From Caldisericia bacterium (GTDB lineage: Bacteria > Caldisericota > Caldisericia > B22-G15): 64,000 nucleotides of DNA. A program made the position numbers and the translations under genes. Position 1 is the first letter of the stretch; each line of letters begins with the position of its first letter. Below the pieces are notes generated by a model. That model ran no database searches and was not told where the DNA came from. It saw only the letters and a program-made list of their open reading frames with translations. The DNA is taken from the NCBI GenBank assembly GCA_030018355.1, contig JASEFN010000004.1:1-64000 (forward strand), given 5' to 3'. Positions 7,812-18,747 of the stretch are shown here, piece by piece.

Positions 7812-8672
7812 TTAAATTTTTAAAAATAGAAGATATGCACCAATTATCATAATTATTGTTCCAATAAATCTATATTTTATATTTTCTTTAAAAAGAAATT
7901 TGGAAAGCCAAAGAGTAACTATTGTCCCCAACATGGTTGATGGTTCTGCAATACTAATATCAATTTTTTTAAAAGCAATCAAAAGAAACAAATATGAATA
8001 TGCATTTGTAATTCCTGCTAAAGAAGATAACAAAAATTTATTTTTTAATAAAAGTTTAACTTCGTAAAATTTTTTTGAAAATAACAAAATCAAGAAAAGA
8101 AATATTGTTATTGTTAAATATAAAAAGAAAGAATAAAAAATTGGAGATACACCAGTTTTTGCCGAAAACCCATCAATTGTTCTACCAATTGCAATTAAAA
8201 AGGATGACAAAATCATATATTTTGATCCCTTATTTTTAAAAAGTGCACTAAATGATTTGAAAATACTCTCCTTCTTCATAAGGAAAGACGATCCATATAC
8301 AAGTAAAGAAAGTCCAAAAATTTTAATGAGTGTAATTTTTTCATCTAAAAATATAGATGTTAATAAAATAAGAAAGAAAACATTAAAATTATAGAGCGGG
8401 GCAACAAGTGATACATCTTCAATAGAAATGGATTTAACATAAAGAATAAATGAATTTGTATAAATTAGACTAGATATAATGACATTTTTTAAAAAGATAA
8501 AATTTGTTGGTTTTTCTATAATAAATACGAAAGGTAAAAGAAATGGTAGAGATAAAAAGAAAAAAATAAATGTTACACTTAAATTGTTTTGTTTGTCTGT
8601 TAATTGTTTTATAACTATTCTTTCAAGGCCAATTAAAAAAATTCTACCTAAAAGAGACAAATATGATAACAT
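7812..8672 (-). CDS. EamA/DMT-family transporter
   Basis: 286-residue integral membrane protein with about ten hydrophobic helices arranged as two EamA halves (the second begins near residue 150 at SKYMILSSFLIAIGRTIDGFSA). Strings such as SLVAPLYNFNVFFLILLTSIFLDEKIT and SIAEPSTMLGTIVTLWLSKFLFKENI are characteristic of the drug/metabolite transporter superfamily. The substrate is unknown. It is monocistronic and convergent with the gene at 7128-7811, and has a near-leaderless start. Confidence 0.85.
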   Translation of the reverse strand: MLSYLSLLGRIFLIGLERIVIKQLTDKQNNLSVTFIFFFLSLPFLLPFVFIIEKPTNFIFLKNVIISSLIYTNSFILYVKSISIEDVSLVAPLYNFNVFFLILLTSIFLDEKITLIKIFGLSLLVYGSSFLMKKESIFKSFSALFKNKGSKYMILSSFLIAIGRTIDGFSAKTGVSPIFYSFFLYLTITIFLFLILLFSKKFYEVKLLLKNKFLLSSLAGITNAYSYLFLLIAFKKIDISIAEPSTMLGTIVTLWLSKFLFKENIKYRFIGTIIMIIGAYLLFLKI

Positions 8673-8679
8673 AAATTAT

Positions 8680-8688
8680 ATTTTAACA
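8680..8688 (-). promoter_or_regulatory. Extended -10 element, near-leaderless start for the EamA gene
   Basis: The minus strand reads TGTTAAAAT (TAAAAT at 8680-8685) with 7 nt to ATG 8672 and no Shine-Dalgarno, the same layout as at 7055-7063. Confidence 0.5.
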
Positions 8689-8709
8689 AAATTTATTTAG
8701 TAAATTATT

Positions 8710-9159
8710 TTAAATTTCTTTTATCATATAATATGCGTCTTCCTTATTATCAGGATAATATTCCTTTTTGATCTTCTCAATTTTAAAACCAAGTTTTTCA
8801 TATAGTTTTTGTGCAATTATATTAGATACTCTAACTTCTAAAACTACTTTTTTTGCTTTTTCGCTTTTACCCATATCTATAATATAATTCATTAACATCT
8901 CCCCAATTCCCCTTCTTCTGTATTGAGGATCCACTGCAATAGTTGTTATATGAATAAGATCTCCTAAAAACCAACTTCCAATGTATCCAACAACTTTTCT
9001 ATCTATTTCAGCAACAAAATATCTTCCAAATCTATTATAATTTATCTCCCTAAAAAATTCATTTACTCCCCATGGTTGTGAATATGATTTTCTATCTATT
9101 TCTACAACTGATAAAATATCTCTATTTAACATTGGTCTAATTTTTAAATTTTCGACCAT
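8710..9159 (-). CDS. rimI: Ribosomal-protein S18-alanine N-acetyltransferase-like GNAT enzyme
   Basis: 149-residue GNAT acetyltransferase. The acetyl-CoA binding motif is RRRGIGEMLMNYII (about residues 81-94), preceded by the typical HITTIAVDPQY strand and followed by EVRVSNIIAQKLYEKLGF. These features match RimI, which acetylates the N-terminus of ribosomal protein S18, though other GNAT substrates cannot be excluded. It is the last gene of the glyQ-rpoD operon, 8 nt after rpoD. In many bacteria rimI neighbours tsaB/tsaE, but here those lie 31 kb away. Confidence 0.85.
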   Translation of the reverse strand: MVENLKIRPMLNRDILSVVEIDRKSYSQPWGVNEFFREINYNRFGRYFVAEIDRKVVGYIGSWFLGDLIHITTIAVDPQYRRRGIGEMLMNYIIDMGKSEKAKKVVLEVRVSNIIAQKLYEKLGFKIEKIKKEYYPDNKEDAYYMIKEI

Positions 9160-9167
9160 TCAATATT

Positions 9168-10262
9168 TTAAACTCGTTTCTCTTTTTTCATTAATTGTCT
9201 CAATCTTCTTATAGCTTTTGATTCTATTTGTCTAATTCTTTCTCTTGTTACATTGAATTTTGCGCCAACCTCCTCTAATGTATGTGGAACTTCTCCACCA
9301 AGACCAAAACGAAGTTTTACAATTTCTCTTTCTCTTTCAGGTAAAAATTTTAAAAGTTCAAGAAGTTCTTCATTTGAGCAATTTTTAATTGTTTCCTCCT
9401 CTGGTGATAAAATAGATTTATCTTCTACAAAATCTGCAAGAGTTGTATCTTCATCATCACCAACTGGAGTTTCAAGGGAAATAGGAACTTGAGCAACTCT
9501 TTTGAAATCTTGAACTTTTTTAACTGAGATACCCATCTCTTTTGCAACCTCTTCATCTGTTGGTTCCCTACCTAACCTTTGCATAAGTTGTCTTGTTATT
9601 TTCTTTAATCTATTTATATTTTCAACCATATGAACAGGAACTCTTATTGTTCTTGATTGATCTGCAAGGGCCCTTGTAATAGCCTGTCTTATCCACCATG
9701 TTGCGTATGTGGAAAATCTCCAACCCTTTTTATAGTCAAATTTTTCAGCCGCTTTAATTAAACCAAGATTTCCTTCTTGAATTAAATCTAAAAAGAGAAG
9801 TCCTTGTCCAATATATTTTTTTGCTATACTTACAACAAGTCTTAAATTACTCTCTATTAACTTTTTTCTTGCTTCTGCTCTCTCTTCGGGTGTGCCTTCT
9901 TTCATTTTTTTAGCAAGTTCATATTCCTCTTCTTTTGTTAAAAGAGGAATTTTACTTATTTCAACAAGATATGAATTTACAGGATCAAGTGGTTCTCCTA
10001 ATTCTTCTTTTGTTAAATCTATTCCTTCTTTTAGTTTTTCTAATTCTTCTCTTCTTCTTTCCTCCTCAAGTTCTATTTCTTTTTCATCTCCAAAAATAAT
10101 TCCATTATCAATTAAAGATTCATACATTTCATCAATTTCTTCTGGAGATAAATCTTCAATAGAAGAGAGAGTTTCAAATATCTCATTATATGATAAATTT
10201 CCACGTTCTTTTGCTTTTTCTATTAATCTTGATATCTCATCATGTTTAAACTTATTGCTCAA
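9168..10262 (-). CDS. rpoD: RNA polymerase primary sigma factor
   Basis: 364 residues with an acidic region 1.1 (residues 1-60), region 1.2 ([21 protein letters not shown]), region 2 with the -10 recognition helix ([23 protein letters not shown]), region 3 and a C-terminal region 4 HTH ([20 protein letters not shown]). This is the housekeeping sigma70/SigA, so the TTGACA/TATAAT boxes cited elsewhere are presumably its targets. Start is TTG at 10262 after a strong GGAGGTG, 6 nt upstream. dnaG lies 3 nt upstream, as in the macromolecular synthesis operon. Confidence 0.97.
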   Translation of the reverse strand: MSNKFKHDEISRLIEKAKERGNLSYNEIFETLSSIEDLSPEEIDEMYESLIDNGIIFGDEKEIELEEERRREELEKLKEGIDLTKEELGEPLDPVNSYLVEISKIPLLTKEEEYELAKKMKEGTPEERAEARKKLIESNLRLVVSIAKKYIGQGLLFLDLIQEGNLGLIKAAEKFDYKKGWRFSTYATWWIRQAITRALADQSRTIRVPVHMVENINRLKKITRQLMQRLGREPTDEEVAKEMGISVKKVQDFKRVAQVPISLETPVGDDEDTTLADFVEDKSILSPEEETIKNCSNEELLELLKFLPEREREIVKLRFGLGGEVPHTLEEVGAKFNVTRERIRQIESKAIRRLRQLMKKEKRV

Positions 10263-10265
10263 ACT

Positions 10266-11909
10266 TCACACCTCCTTATATCTTAAATTCTTGATCTCTT
10301 TTTCTAACTCAATTAATTTTAACTTAAAATAATCAATAAGTTCGTCCTTTTTCTCTTTTTCTGCTTTCTCTAAATTAATTAATAACTCTTTTTTCTGATT
10401 CTGTAAATAGATAAATTTCAATCTTTTAATTATATCAAAAAAATGCTCCTTAGGTCCAATTTCAATATCTGAAAAAAGCAGTTCTCTATATAAAGCATCT
10501 TCCATTAAAATAAACTCACTTGAATTTTTGATTTTTATGTACAGATCTTTATATTTTTTAGTCATTATATAATTTTCATTTATTTCATCTTTTATTAAAT
10601 CTAAAAATTCTCTATTTTTAATAATATATGTTAAAAATTCTCTCTCTAAAATATTATCCTGTATCTCTATAATTTGAGATTTTTTTACTTTTTTCTCTTT
10701 AATCTCTTCAAGTAAAATTGTCTCAGGAAAGCCGGTTCTCTCTGAGATTCTTTTTAAAATATCAAATCTTTTTGTTGGATCTTTTATTCTTTTAGCAATT
10801 TCAATTAAATCTTTAACAAGAGGAACAAGAGTTTCACTTCCTTTGTTCTTTTTTTCTGCTTCATTCCATAAAAAGTTTATAGCATCCAAAGAATTTTTAA
10901 TTAAATTAAGGAATTCATCTCTTCCATATTTCAAAACAAATTCATCTGGATCAAGTTTATCTGGAATTTCAATTACTTTAACTTCAAAGTTATATTTCTC
11001 ACCAATTTCAAGTGCTCTTTTTGTACCTTCAACTCCACCAATATCTGGATCAAAAGAAATGTATAATCTATCAGCAAATCTTTTTAAAATTTTCCCTTGA
11101 TCTTCTGTAAAAGATGTACCCATTGAAGATACAACATTTCTAATTCCTTTAATATTTAAAATAATTACATCCATATATCCTTCCACAAGAATTGCTTCTT
11201 TTGTTTTAAGAATTTCATCTTTATTTTCATATAAACCATATAAAATTTCTCCTTTTTTAAAAATAGTTTCTTGAGAGTTTATATATTTTGGCTCTTCTCC
11301 TTCTAATGCCCTACCTGAGAATCCAACAATTTTCCCTGAAACACTTTTTATTGGAAAAATTAATCTTTTTGAAAAATTCCTATAAGGATAAATTCCGGTT
11401 TCTCTTAGTTTAGCATCGGAAACATTTTCTTTTTTCAAGAAATCATCGATTTCAATAGGTGCATAACCTAAACAAAATTTCTCAATTCCATTTAAATCAA
11501 GTCCTCTTTTAAATAAATAATCAACTATGTTTTCATTTTTAAGTAAATTTTCTTTAAAATAATTTGCTAATTTTTCATGAAATGAATATACCCAATCATT
11601 CTTCTTTGAATATTCAAAACTTGGAATTTCTACATTTGCCCAATTTGCGACAATTTCAACTGCTCTTTCAAAACTAACATTTTCCATTTTCATTACAAAA
11701 TGATAAATTGTTCCACCCACACCACATCCAAAACAGTGAAATAGTCCTTTTTCTCTCGAAATATTTAAGGAAGGATTTTTATCAGGATGAAAAGGACACA
11801 ACGCAACATAATTTTTACCTCTCTTTTTTATATTTAAATATTGAGATAAAAATTCAACTATATCAACTTTTTCTCTTAAATCTTCTGCAAATTCAAAAAT
11901 ATTTTTCAT
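10266..11909 (-). CDS. dnaG: DNA primase
   Basis: Makes RNA primers for replication. An N-terminal CHC2 zinc finger (CPFHPDKNPSLN then HCFGCG, residues about 38-63), the primase core with YPYRNFSKRLIFPI, and a Toprim domain (ILVEGYMDVIIL, followed by the acidic SFDPDIGG) are all present. The C-terminal helicase-binding region is lysine-rich and predicted helical. 547 residues is a little short of E. coli's 581. It sits between dgt (4-nt overlap) and rpoD. Confidence 0.97.
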   Translation of the reverse strand: MKNIFEFAEDLREKVDIVEFLSQYLNIKKRGKNYVALCPFHPDKNPSLNISREKGLFHCFGCGVGGTIYHFVMKMENVSFERAVEIVANWANVEIPSFEYSKKNDWVYSFHEKLANYFKENLLKNENIVDYLFKRGLDLNGIEKFCLGYAPIEIDDFLKKENVSDAKLRETGIYPYRNFSKRLIFPIKSVSGKIVGFSGRALEGEEPKYINSQETIFKKGEILYGLYENKDEILKTKEAILVEGYMDVIILNIKGIRNVVSSMGTSFTEDQGKILKRFADRLYISFDPDIGGVEGTKRALEIGEKYNFEVKVIEIPDKLDPDEFVLKYGRDEFLNLIKNSLDAINFLWNEAEKKNKGSETLVPLVKDLIEIAKRIKDPTKRFDILKRISERTGFPETILLEEIKEKKVKKSQIIEIQDNILEREFLTYIIKNREFLDLIKDEINENYIMTKKYKDLYIKIKNSSEFILMEDALYRELLFSDIEIGPKEHFFDIIKRLKFIYLQNQKKELLINLEKAEKEKKDELIDYFKLKLIELEKEIKNLRYKEV

Positions 11910-13018
11910 GCTTTCCAGGGCTTTGGAAGAAAAGTTTCATTATAAATTAAAAGAAGATATTCATCACTCATACCTGAAATATAATCACATACAAATCTTG
12001 CTCTAATTTCTATTTTTTCTAAAGCATCCTCCCATGTTTTAAAACTTATTGGAACTTCATATTTTTTAACAAAATTTAATATTTTACTTGGATTTTCCAT
12101 AAAAAAATCAAAAAGATCACTTATAATTTTTTCAATTCTTAAAATTTCTTCTCCTCTGATCTCCGTGTTATAATACAATCTTTCTTTTAAAAAATTTAAA
12201 AATAAATCAACAATCTCTTTTATTTCGTCACTAAATTTTAATTTAAAGGTTTTCAAAAAGTTATAAATTAAATCTTTAACCATTTTATCAATTCTTTCTC
12301 CACTATCTTTGCCAAGAATCTTTTTTATTTCCTTTGGAATTTCTCTCTCTTTAATAATTCCACCTCTTATTGCATCATCAAGATCATGATTTAAATACGC
12401 AATTCTATCTGAATAAGCAACTACCTCTCCTTCAAGAGTAGTTATATTTTGGATATTACTTTCATCTAGAATTTTTAAACCTTTTGAGTGCATCAAAATT
12501 CCATCTCTTGTTTCCCATGTTAGATTTAAACCAGTTATTTTTTTATTTCCATATCCTTCTTCTAAGAAATCAACAACTCTTAAAGATTGTTCATTATGTT
12601 TAAAACCACCAGTTTTAACATACTCTTTGTATTTTTTATCTAAAATCTCTTCCCCAATGTGACCAAATGGTGAATGACCTAAATCATGTCCTAAGGAAAT
12701 AGCCTCAATCAAATCTTCATTTAGTCTTAATGCTCTACCTATTACTCTTGCTATTTGAGAAACTTCAAGTACATGAGTAAGTCTTGTTCTATAATGATCA
12801 CCCAATGGAAAAAAGAAAACCTGTGTTTTATCTTTTAATCTTCTAAAGGATTTAGAATGAATTATTCTGTCTCTGTCTCTTTGAAAATCGGTTCTTATTT
12901 CACATTTTTTTTCTTTAAATATTCTTCCTTTACTTAATTTTGATAAAGTTGCAAAAGGGCTTAAGTTTTTTTCTTCTAATTTTTCAGCGAGTATCCTGAT
13001 AGGTTGTTGTCTTGGCAA
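11906..13018 (-). CDS. dgt: Deoxyguanosinetriphosphate triphosphohydrolase-like protein
   Basis: HD-domain dNTPase that cleaves dNTPs to deoxynucleosides and triphosphate. Catalytic metal ligands are visible in RTRLTHVLEVSQIAR and SLGHDLGHSPFGHIGEE. I place the start at TTG 13018 because GAGGAG lies directly upstream. The longer reading frame from TTG 13030 would begin inside that Shine-Dalgarno. The gene overlaps the end of ppdK by about 35 nt. A dgt-dnaG-rpoD order is common in Clostridia. Product length is 370 residues, usual for the type without large insertions. Confidence 0.9.
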   Translation of the reverse strand: MPRQQPIRILAEKLEEKNLSPFATLSKLSKGRIFKEKKCEIRTDFQRDRDRIIHSKSFRRLKDKTQVFFFPLGDHYRTRLTHVLEVSQIARVIGRALRLNEDLIEAISLGHDLGHSPFGHIGEEILDKKYKEYVKTGGFKHNEQSLRVVDFLEEGYGNKKITGLNLTWETRDGILMHSKGLKILDESNIQNITTLEGEVVAYSDRIAYLNHDLDDAIRGGIIKEREIPKEIKKILGKDSGERIDKMVKDLIYNFLKTFKLKFSDEIKEIVDLFLNFLKERLYYNTEIRGEEILRIEKIISDLFDFFMENPSKILNFVKKYEVPISFKTWEDALEKIEIRARFVCDYISGMSDEYLLLIYNETFLPKPWKA

Positions 13019-15656
13019 TTTTCTCCTCAATTACCGCTTGTGCAGCAGCAAGACGTGCTATTGGAATTCTAAATGGAGAACAAGATACATAATCGAGGCC
13101 TGCTTTATGGAAAAATTTAACACTTGTTGGCTCTCCTCCATGTTCACCACATATTCCAACTTCAAGTTTTGGATTAGCCTCTTTTCCAAGTTTTGTTCCA
13201 AGTTCAACTAGTTTTCCAACTCCTTCAATATCTAAAACCATAAATGGATTCTCTGGGAGTATCTTCTTGTCTATATAGAAAGGTAAAAATGTTGCTTCAA
13301 CATCATCTCTTGAAAATGCAAAAACTGTTTGTGTTAAATCATTTGTTCCAAATGAAAAGAAGTCTGCATATTTTGCTATTTTATCTGCACAGACTGCTGC
13401 TCTTGGAACTTCAATCATAGTTCCAATTAAATAGTGTATCTCAACTCCTTCTCTCTCCATAACTCTTTTAGCAATATTATCAGTTAATTCTCTTAAGATC
13501 TTCAACTCATTTTCATGCGAAACAAGTGGATGCATTATTTCAACAAACGGATTAAGACCTTTTTTCTTTAAATTTATAGCAGCCATAATAATTGCTTCTA
13601 TCATTGATTCATAAATTTCAGGATAAACTAATCCGACTCTGCAACCTCTCCAACCAATCATTGGATTATGTTCATACAGTTCTTTAACTCTCTTTAAAAT
13701 ATTTTCTCTTTTTTTTACCTCTTCAATATCACCTTTTTCTTTAAATTCCTTTATCTCTTCTTCCAATCTTTCTCTTTGAGGTAAAAATTCATGAAGAGGT
13801 GGATCAAGCAATCTTATTGTAACTGGAAGATTATCCATAACTTCAAGCATCTCTTCAAAATCTTTTTGAATCATTGGAATAATTTTTCTTAAATGTTTTT
13901 CTCTCTCTTCCTTTGTTTTTGCCATAATCATATCTTGAACAATTGGCAATCTCTCTGGATCAAGAAACATTCTTTCTATTCTTAAGAGTCCTATTCCTTC
14001 TGCTCCAAATTTTTTAGCCTTTATTGCATCTTGAGGAGTATTTGCGTTTGCTCTTACTCCAAGTTTTCTAATTTCATCAGCAAACTTTAATAATTTTTCA
14101 AGGTTTCCACCTAATTCTGGTTCAATTAATGGTGCTTTACCTAATATAACTCTTCCAGTTCCTCCATCAATTGTTATATATTCATCTTTCATTACTCTTG
14201 TTCCATCTGGAGCAATAAAATATCCCTCCTCCATGTTAATTTTTATCTCTTCGCAACCAACAACACATGGTTTACCCATTCCTCTTGCAACAACTGCAGC
14301 ATGACTTGTCATTCCACCTCTTGCTGTAAGAATTCCTTTTGCAGCAACCATACCATGAATATCTTCAGGTGTAGTTTCTGGTCTAACAAGAATAATTTCT
14401 TCTCCATTATTTCCTCTTAATGCTGCTTCATCTGTATCGAAAACAACTTTTCCATATGCAGCACCAGGAGATGCTGGTAAACCTTTAGCTATATGCTTCA
14501 CATTAGCTTTTGGATCAATCATTGGATGTAAAAGAAGTTCAACTTGATGTGGATCAACTCTCATTATTGCTTCTTCTTTTGTTATTAAACCTTCTTCAAC
14601 CATATCTACAGCAATTTTTACAGCTGCAATTGGGGTCCTTTGTCCTGTTCTTGTTTGAAGCATGTATAGTTTTCCTTTTTCAATAGTAAATTCAAAATCC
14701 TGTATATCCCTATAATGTTTCTCGAGAATATCTTTTACTCTTAACAATTCCTCATATGCAGATGGAATATCTTTTTTAAGTTCATCAATTGGTTTAGGAG
14801 TTCTAATTCCAGCAACAACATCTTCACCTTGTGCATTTAGTAAATATTCTCCATAAAGTTTATTTTCTCCAGTTGATGGATCTCTTGTAAATCCTACTCC
14901 TGTGCCTGAATCATAACCTGCATTTCCAAATACCATCATCTGGATATTAACCGCAGTTCCAAGTGTTTCGGGTATCTTATAAATTCTTCTATACTCTATT
15001 GCTCTTTTGTTATTCCAAGATTTAAAGACTGCCTCAACTGCCATCATAAGTTGTTTGTATGGATCTTGTGGAAATTCTTCTTGAGTTTCCTTTTTATATA
15101 ACTCTTTGTATCTTTCAACAACCTCAATTAAACCTTCTGCTGGTATTTCTGAATCATATTTGACATTATATTTCTTTTTTACATCATCAAGAATCTCTTC
15201 AAATTTTTCATGTTTGATTCCCATTACAACATTTCCAAACATCGATATGAATCTTCTGTAAGAATCATATGCAAATCTTTTATCTTTTGTTAACTCTTCA
15301 AGTCCTTTAACAGTTTCATCGTTTAAACCAAGATTTAAAATTGTGTCCATCATTCCTGGCATTGAAACAGGGGCGCCAGATCTTACTGATACAAGTAGGG
15401 GATTTTCTTTTGAACCAAACTTTTTATTAACTTTCTTTTCTAATTTATTTAAATATTCTAAAATCTCTTCTTTTAAACCTTCTGGGAGTTTCCCTCCAAC
15501 TCTATAATATTCATTACAAACCTCTGTTGTAATTGTGAAACCGCTTGGAACAGGTAGACCTATTCTTGTCATTTCTGCAAGACCTGCTCCCTTACCTCCT
15601 AAAAGATTTCTCATCTCTTTAGAACCTTCTTCAAACTCATAAATTCTCTTTGTCAT
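12984..15656 (-). CDS. ppdK: Pyruvate, phosphate dikinase
   Basis: Interconverts pyruvate, ATP and phosphate with PEP, AMP and PPi. Three domains are complete over 890 residues: an N-terminal ATP-binding part (LLGGKGAGLAEM; SVRSGAPVSMPGMMDTILNLG), the phosphohistidine domain with GGMTSHAAVVARGMGKPCVVG (catalytic His near 455), and the C-terminal PEP/pyruvate barrel with the catalytic Cys in EVGICGEHGGEPTS. SD AGGAG precedes ATG 15656. The PPDK regulatory protein gene that often sits beside ppdK between glyS and ppdK is absent, so regulation by phosphorylation cannot be assumed. Confidence 0.97.
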   Translation of the reverse strand: MTKRIYEFEEGSKEMRNLLGGKGAGLAEMTRIGLPVPSGFTITTEVCNEYYRVGGKLPEGLKEEILEYLNKLEKKVNKKFGSKENPLLVSVRSGAPVSMPGMMDTILNLGLNDETVKGLEELTKDKRFAYDSYRRFISMFGNVVMGIKHEKFEEILDDVKKKYNVKYDSEIPAEGLIEVVERYKELYKKETQEEFPQDPYKQLMMAVEAVFKSWNNKRAIEYRRIYKIPETLGTAVNIQMMVFGNAGYDSGTGVGFTRDPSTGENKLYGEYLLNAQGEDVVAGIRTPKPIDELKKDIPSAYEELLRVKDILEKHYRDIQDFEFTIEKGKLYMLQTRTGQRTPIAAVKIAVDMVEEGLITKEEAIMRVDPHQVELLLHPMIDPKANVKHIAKGLPASPGAAYGKVVFDTDEAALRGNNGEEIILVRPETTPEDIHGMVAAKGILTARGGMTSHAAVVARGMGKPCVVGCEEIKINMEEGYFIAPDGTRVMKDEYITIDGGTGRVILGKAPLIEPELGGNLEKLLKFADEIRKLGVRANANTPQDAIKAKKFGAEGIGLLRIERMFLDPERLPIVQDMIMAKTKEEREKHLRKIIPMIQKDFEEMLEVMDNLPVTIRLLDPPLHEFLPQRERLEEEIKEFKEKGDIEEVKKRENILKRVKELYEHNPMIGWRGCRVGLVYPEIYESMIEAIIMAAINLKKKGLNPFVEIMHPLVSHENELKILRELTDNIAKRVMEREGVEIHYLIGTMIEVPRAAVCADKIAKYADFFSFGTNDLTQTVFAFSRDDVEATFLPFYIDKKILPENPFMVLDIEGVGKLVELGTKLGKEANPKLEVGICGEHGGEPTSVKFFHKAGLDYVSCSPFRIPIARLAAAQAVIEEKIAKTTTYQDTR

Positions 15657-15669
15657 TCCCTACTCCTTT

Positions 15670-17727
15670 CTATTGTTTTAAAATCTCTTCAAAATGGCCA
15701 AATTTTCTAAAAATATTTAATAAATTCTTTAGCAAATTTAATCTATTTATTTTAATTTTTTCATCATCAACCATAACAAGAATATTGTCAAAAAATTTAT
15801 TTATAATATTAACAGATTCAATAAATTTATTGTAAACTTTTTCCAATTCGATTATGTTTCTTTTCTCAATTTCATTTTTAATGTTTAAATAAAATTCATA
15901 TAAATTTTTTTCCTCATCTTTTTCAAATAGATTCTCTTTAATTTCTCCTTGAATATTATGATTTTTGGTAATGTTATATACTCTTTTATATGCTAAAACA
16001 AAATTGTTGAATGGTTCTTCATTATATATATTTTTTATGAATTTACTATTCACATATGCTTTATAAGGTATAAATGGTTCAACATTAATAACAGCATTTA
16101 TTATGTCATAATTTAAATTTTCTTCTTCTAAAATTCCTCTAAATCTATTTTTTATAAATTTTAAAATATTTTCTAAATTAAAGTCTTTCTTGAGAGAATC
16201 TTCAAATGTCTTTAATGAATAATCAATTAAATTATTAATTGAAATTGAATTTTCAAAAGAGATTAAAAGTTTAAGAAGGGTTAAAGAAACTCTTCTTAGA
16301 CCCATAGGATCTTCACTTGAAGTTGGTTCTAACTTAACAAGAAAACTTCCAACCAGGGTATCAATTCTATCAATTATTCCAAGAATTTTTGGAAGTTTTG
16401 ACTCTGGAAGTCTGTCATCTTTCTTTCTTGGATATATAAACTCTTTTATTATTTCACAGACATCTTTTTCTTCATTTGATTCAATGCATAAAAATCCCCC
16501 AATTATTCCATGTAATTCAGGGTATTCTTGAACAGTTAAAGTTGTTAAATCAGACATTGATAACAGAGCCGCTCTATCAAGAAGTGCTTTCTCTTCTTCT
16601 GTTAATTTTAAATCATTATAAAGATTCTTTAATAATTTAATTAATCTAATTGTTTTATCATAATATGTCCCGAGATTTTTTTCAAAAATTATATTTTTTA
16701 AACCATCAATTCTGTTCTTTATTGGAATCTCTTTATCTTTTGAAAAGAAAAATAAGGCATCATCAATTTTTGCTTTAACAACACTCATAAATCCTTCTTT
16801 TATTATATTTGAATCTTTGAAAATTCCATTTTGAACACCAAATGCATAAATTATTTCATTATTTTTCTTTCCAGGAAAAACTCTTGCACCTTTTATTAAT
16901 ATTTCAACGAGTATCTCATATGGTAGATCTCTTCCTTTTGATGGTAAAGTAAAGTAAAAAACTTTTGGTGATTCAACTAAATTTGTTACTTCATTTAAAA
17001 GATCTTCATCTTTATTTATTTCAACTTGAAGTTCTTTTTCAAAATTAGACAACTCTTCAAGAATTATCTTTTTTCTTTCTTCAAAGGATAAAATAATCCC
17101 TTCTTTTTTAATAGACTCAAAATAATCATCAACTGAATTAATTTTGATATAATCCATTGAAGTTTTTAAGAATCGTCTTGTTTCTCTTTTACTTTTTATA
17201 TCTCCAATATTAATATTTATCAATTCATCATTAAACATTGATAAAATCCATCTTATTGGTCTTACAAAAGAAAGCGAGTCCCATTTCATTGGTTTTCTTA
17301 TTGGAATTGAAAAAAGAATTTTTTGAAAGTTATCTCTTATTAATTCTTTAGTATCTTTACCAAACATTTTCTTTTCTATAAAAACGTATTCTTCATCACC
17401 AACTTTTTCAATTTTAATATCATCTATGGTACTATCATTTTTTTGCAAAAAACCTTTTAAAGGGGTAAGAGGTTCTCCATTTTCGTTAAATGCTAAAGAT
17501 TTTTTTGGACCTTTTACTTTTAAAACTCTATCTTTTTGTCTCTCAGAAATTTCATCAACAAAAATGACTAACCTTCTTGGAGTAAAGAAAATTTGGAGAT
17601 TCTTATATTCTATTGCCTCAGAATTAAGAAAATCAGAAAAATTTTTCTTAATTAATTCACCAATTTCATTTAAAAATCTGGCGGGTATCTCTTCTACACC
17701 AACTTCAATTAAAAGTTTATTACCCAT
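15670..17727 (-). CDS. glyS: Glycyl-tRNA synthetase beta subunit
   Basis: 685-residue beta chain of the heterotetrameric bacterial GlyRS. It begins [15 protein letters not shown], has an HD-like middle ([37 protein letters not shown]) and ends with an anticodon-binding helical domain ([24 protein letters not shown]). Its start overlaps glyQ by 8 nt, coupling the two subunits. Confidence 0.96.
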   Translation of the reverse strand: MGNKLLIEVGVEEIPARFLNEIGELIKKNFSDFLNSEAIEYKNLQIFFTPRRLVIFVDEISERQKDRVLKVKGPKKSLAFNENGEPLTPLKGFLQKNDSTIDDIKIEKVGDEEYVFIEKKMFGKDTKELIRDNFQKILFSIPIRKPMKWDSLSFVRPIRWILSMFNDELININIGDIKSKRETRRFLKTSMDYIKINSVDDYFESIKKEGIILSFEERKKIILEELSNFEKELQVEINKDEDLLNEVTNLVESPKVFYFTLPSKGRDLPYEILVEILIKGARVFPGKKNNEIIYAFGVQNGIFKDSNIIKEGFMSVVKAKIDDALFFFSKDKEIPIKNRIDGLKNIIFEKNLGTYYDKTIRLIKLLKNLYNDLKLTEEEKALLDRAALLSMSDLTTLTVQEYPELHGIIGGFLCIESNEEKDVCEIIKEFIYPRKKDDRLPESKLPKILGIIDRIDTLVGSFLVKLEPTSSEDPMGLRRVSLTLLKLLISFENSISINNLIDYSLKTFEDSLKKDFNLENILKFIKNRFRGILEEENLNYDIINAVINVEPFIPYKAYVNSKFIKNIYNEEPFNNFVLAYKRVYNITKNHNIQGEIKENLFEKDEEKNLYEFYLNIKNEIEKRNIIELEKVYNKFIESVNIINKFFDNILVMVDDEKIKINRLNLLKNLLNIFRKFGHFEEILKQ

Positions 17728-18565
17728 TTCGTTCCTTTAAAAATAACTTAGCACAATTATTAGCAATATTTCTTATTCTTGTTATATATTGATTTCTTTC
17801 TGTTAATCCAATGGAGCCTCTCGCGTCCAAAATATTAAATATGTGAGATAATTTAAGGCAATATTCATAAGATGGAAGTATTAAATTTTTATCAAGAAGT
17901 TCATGTGCTTCTTTCTCAAAAGAGTCAAAAATCTCTCTTAGCATTTCTGTATTTGCCTCTTCAAAAGAATAAACACACATTTCTCTCTCCTCGAGTAATC
18001 TTAAATCTTTATATTTAATTGTTTGATTCCAATTTATCTCAAAAATTGATTCTTTTTTTTGAAGAAAAAGAGCTATTCTTTCTAAACCATAAGTAATCTC
18101 TGCAGAAATAGGTTCTAAATCTATTCCACCCGCTTGTTGAAAGTAAGTAAATTGAGTTATTTCCATTCCATCACACCAAACTTCCCATCCAACTCCCCAT
18201 GCTCCAAGAGTCGGAGATTCCCAATTGTCTTCAACAAATCTAATATCATGATCTTCTTCTTTTATTCCAAGACTTTTTAAACTGTTTAAATATATTTCAA
18301 TAATATTATTTGGGGGAGGTTTTAAAATAACTTGAAATTGATGATGTTTATATAATCTATTTGGATTATCTCCATATCTTCCATCTTGTGGTCTTCTTGA
18401 AGGTTGAACATATGCAACTCTATAGGGATTTTTTCCTAAAACACCAAAAAAAGTTAAAGGACTCATTGTCCCTGCTCCAACTTCAATATCAAAAGCTTCA
18501 GCAACTACACAATTTTCTTTGCTCCAAAAAATTCTTAACTCAGTTATAATATCTTGAAAGGTCAT
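17720..18565 (-). CDS. glyQ: Glycyl-tRNA synthetase alpha subunit
   Basis: Catalytic class II core of GlyRS, 281 residues, with the family signatures [13 protein letters not shown]-like (here [18 protein letters not shown], residues 27-44), [20 protein letters not shown] and [15 protein letters not shown]. First gene of the glyQ-glyS-ppdK-dgt-dnaG-rpoD-rimI operon. I looked for a glycine T-box upstream and saw none. Instead an extended -10 lies 9 nt before the ATG. Confidence 0.97.
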   Translation of the reverse strand: MTFQDIITELRIFWSKENCVVAEAFDIEVGAGTMSPLTFFGVLGKNPYRVAYVQPSRRPQDGRYGDNPNRLYKHHQFQVILKPPPNNIIEIYLNSLKSLGIKEEDHDIRFVEDNWESPTLGAWGVGWEVWCDGMEITQFTYFQQAGGIDLEPISAEITYGLERIALFLQKKESIFEINWNQTIKYKDLRLLEEREMCVYSFEEANTEMLREIFDSFEKEAHELLDKNLILPSYEYCLKLSHIFNILDARGSIGLTERNQYITRIRNIANNCAKLFLKERNG

Positions 18566-18574
18566 TTCTTTAAA

Positions 18575-18583
18575 ATTTTACCA
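18575..18583 (-). promoter_or_regulatory. Extended -10 element, near-leaderless start for the glyQ-rpoD operon
   Basis: The minus strand reads TGGTAAAAT (TAAAAT at 18575-18580), 9 nt before ATG 18565, with no Shine-Dalgarno. This would leave about 2-3 nt of leader in front of a major housekeeping operon. Confidence 0.5.
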
Positions 18584-18681
18584 CAAATTAATTTTATTTA
18601 AAACTTTTTCAAACAAAAATTTTAATTTTGTAGTTAATAATTAAAAATTAACAACTATATATTAAAAAAATTTTAAAATTA

Positions 18682-18709
18682 TTGAATTTTATTAAAATAA
18701 TGTTAAAAT
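18682..18709 (+). promoter_or_regulatory. Promoter of the MFS-hydrolase-activator unit
   Basis: TTGAAT (18682-18687), 16-nt spacer, TAAAAT (18704-18709) with TG at 18701-18702, an extended -10. The start codon is at 18748, so the leader carries a normal GGAGG. Confidence 0.6.
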
Positions 18710-18747
18710 ATATTTAAATTATTTTTAATTTATTTTTGGAGGTTATA

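Noticed and set aside
18566-18735. Glycine T-box or riboswitch between glyQ and the MFS gene
   Set aside because: The 170 nt are almost pure A/T with no T-box sequence, glycine aptamer core or terminator; only promoter-like boxes are visible.
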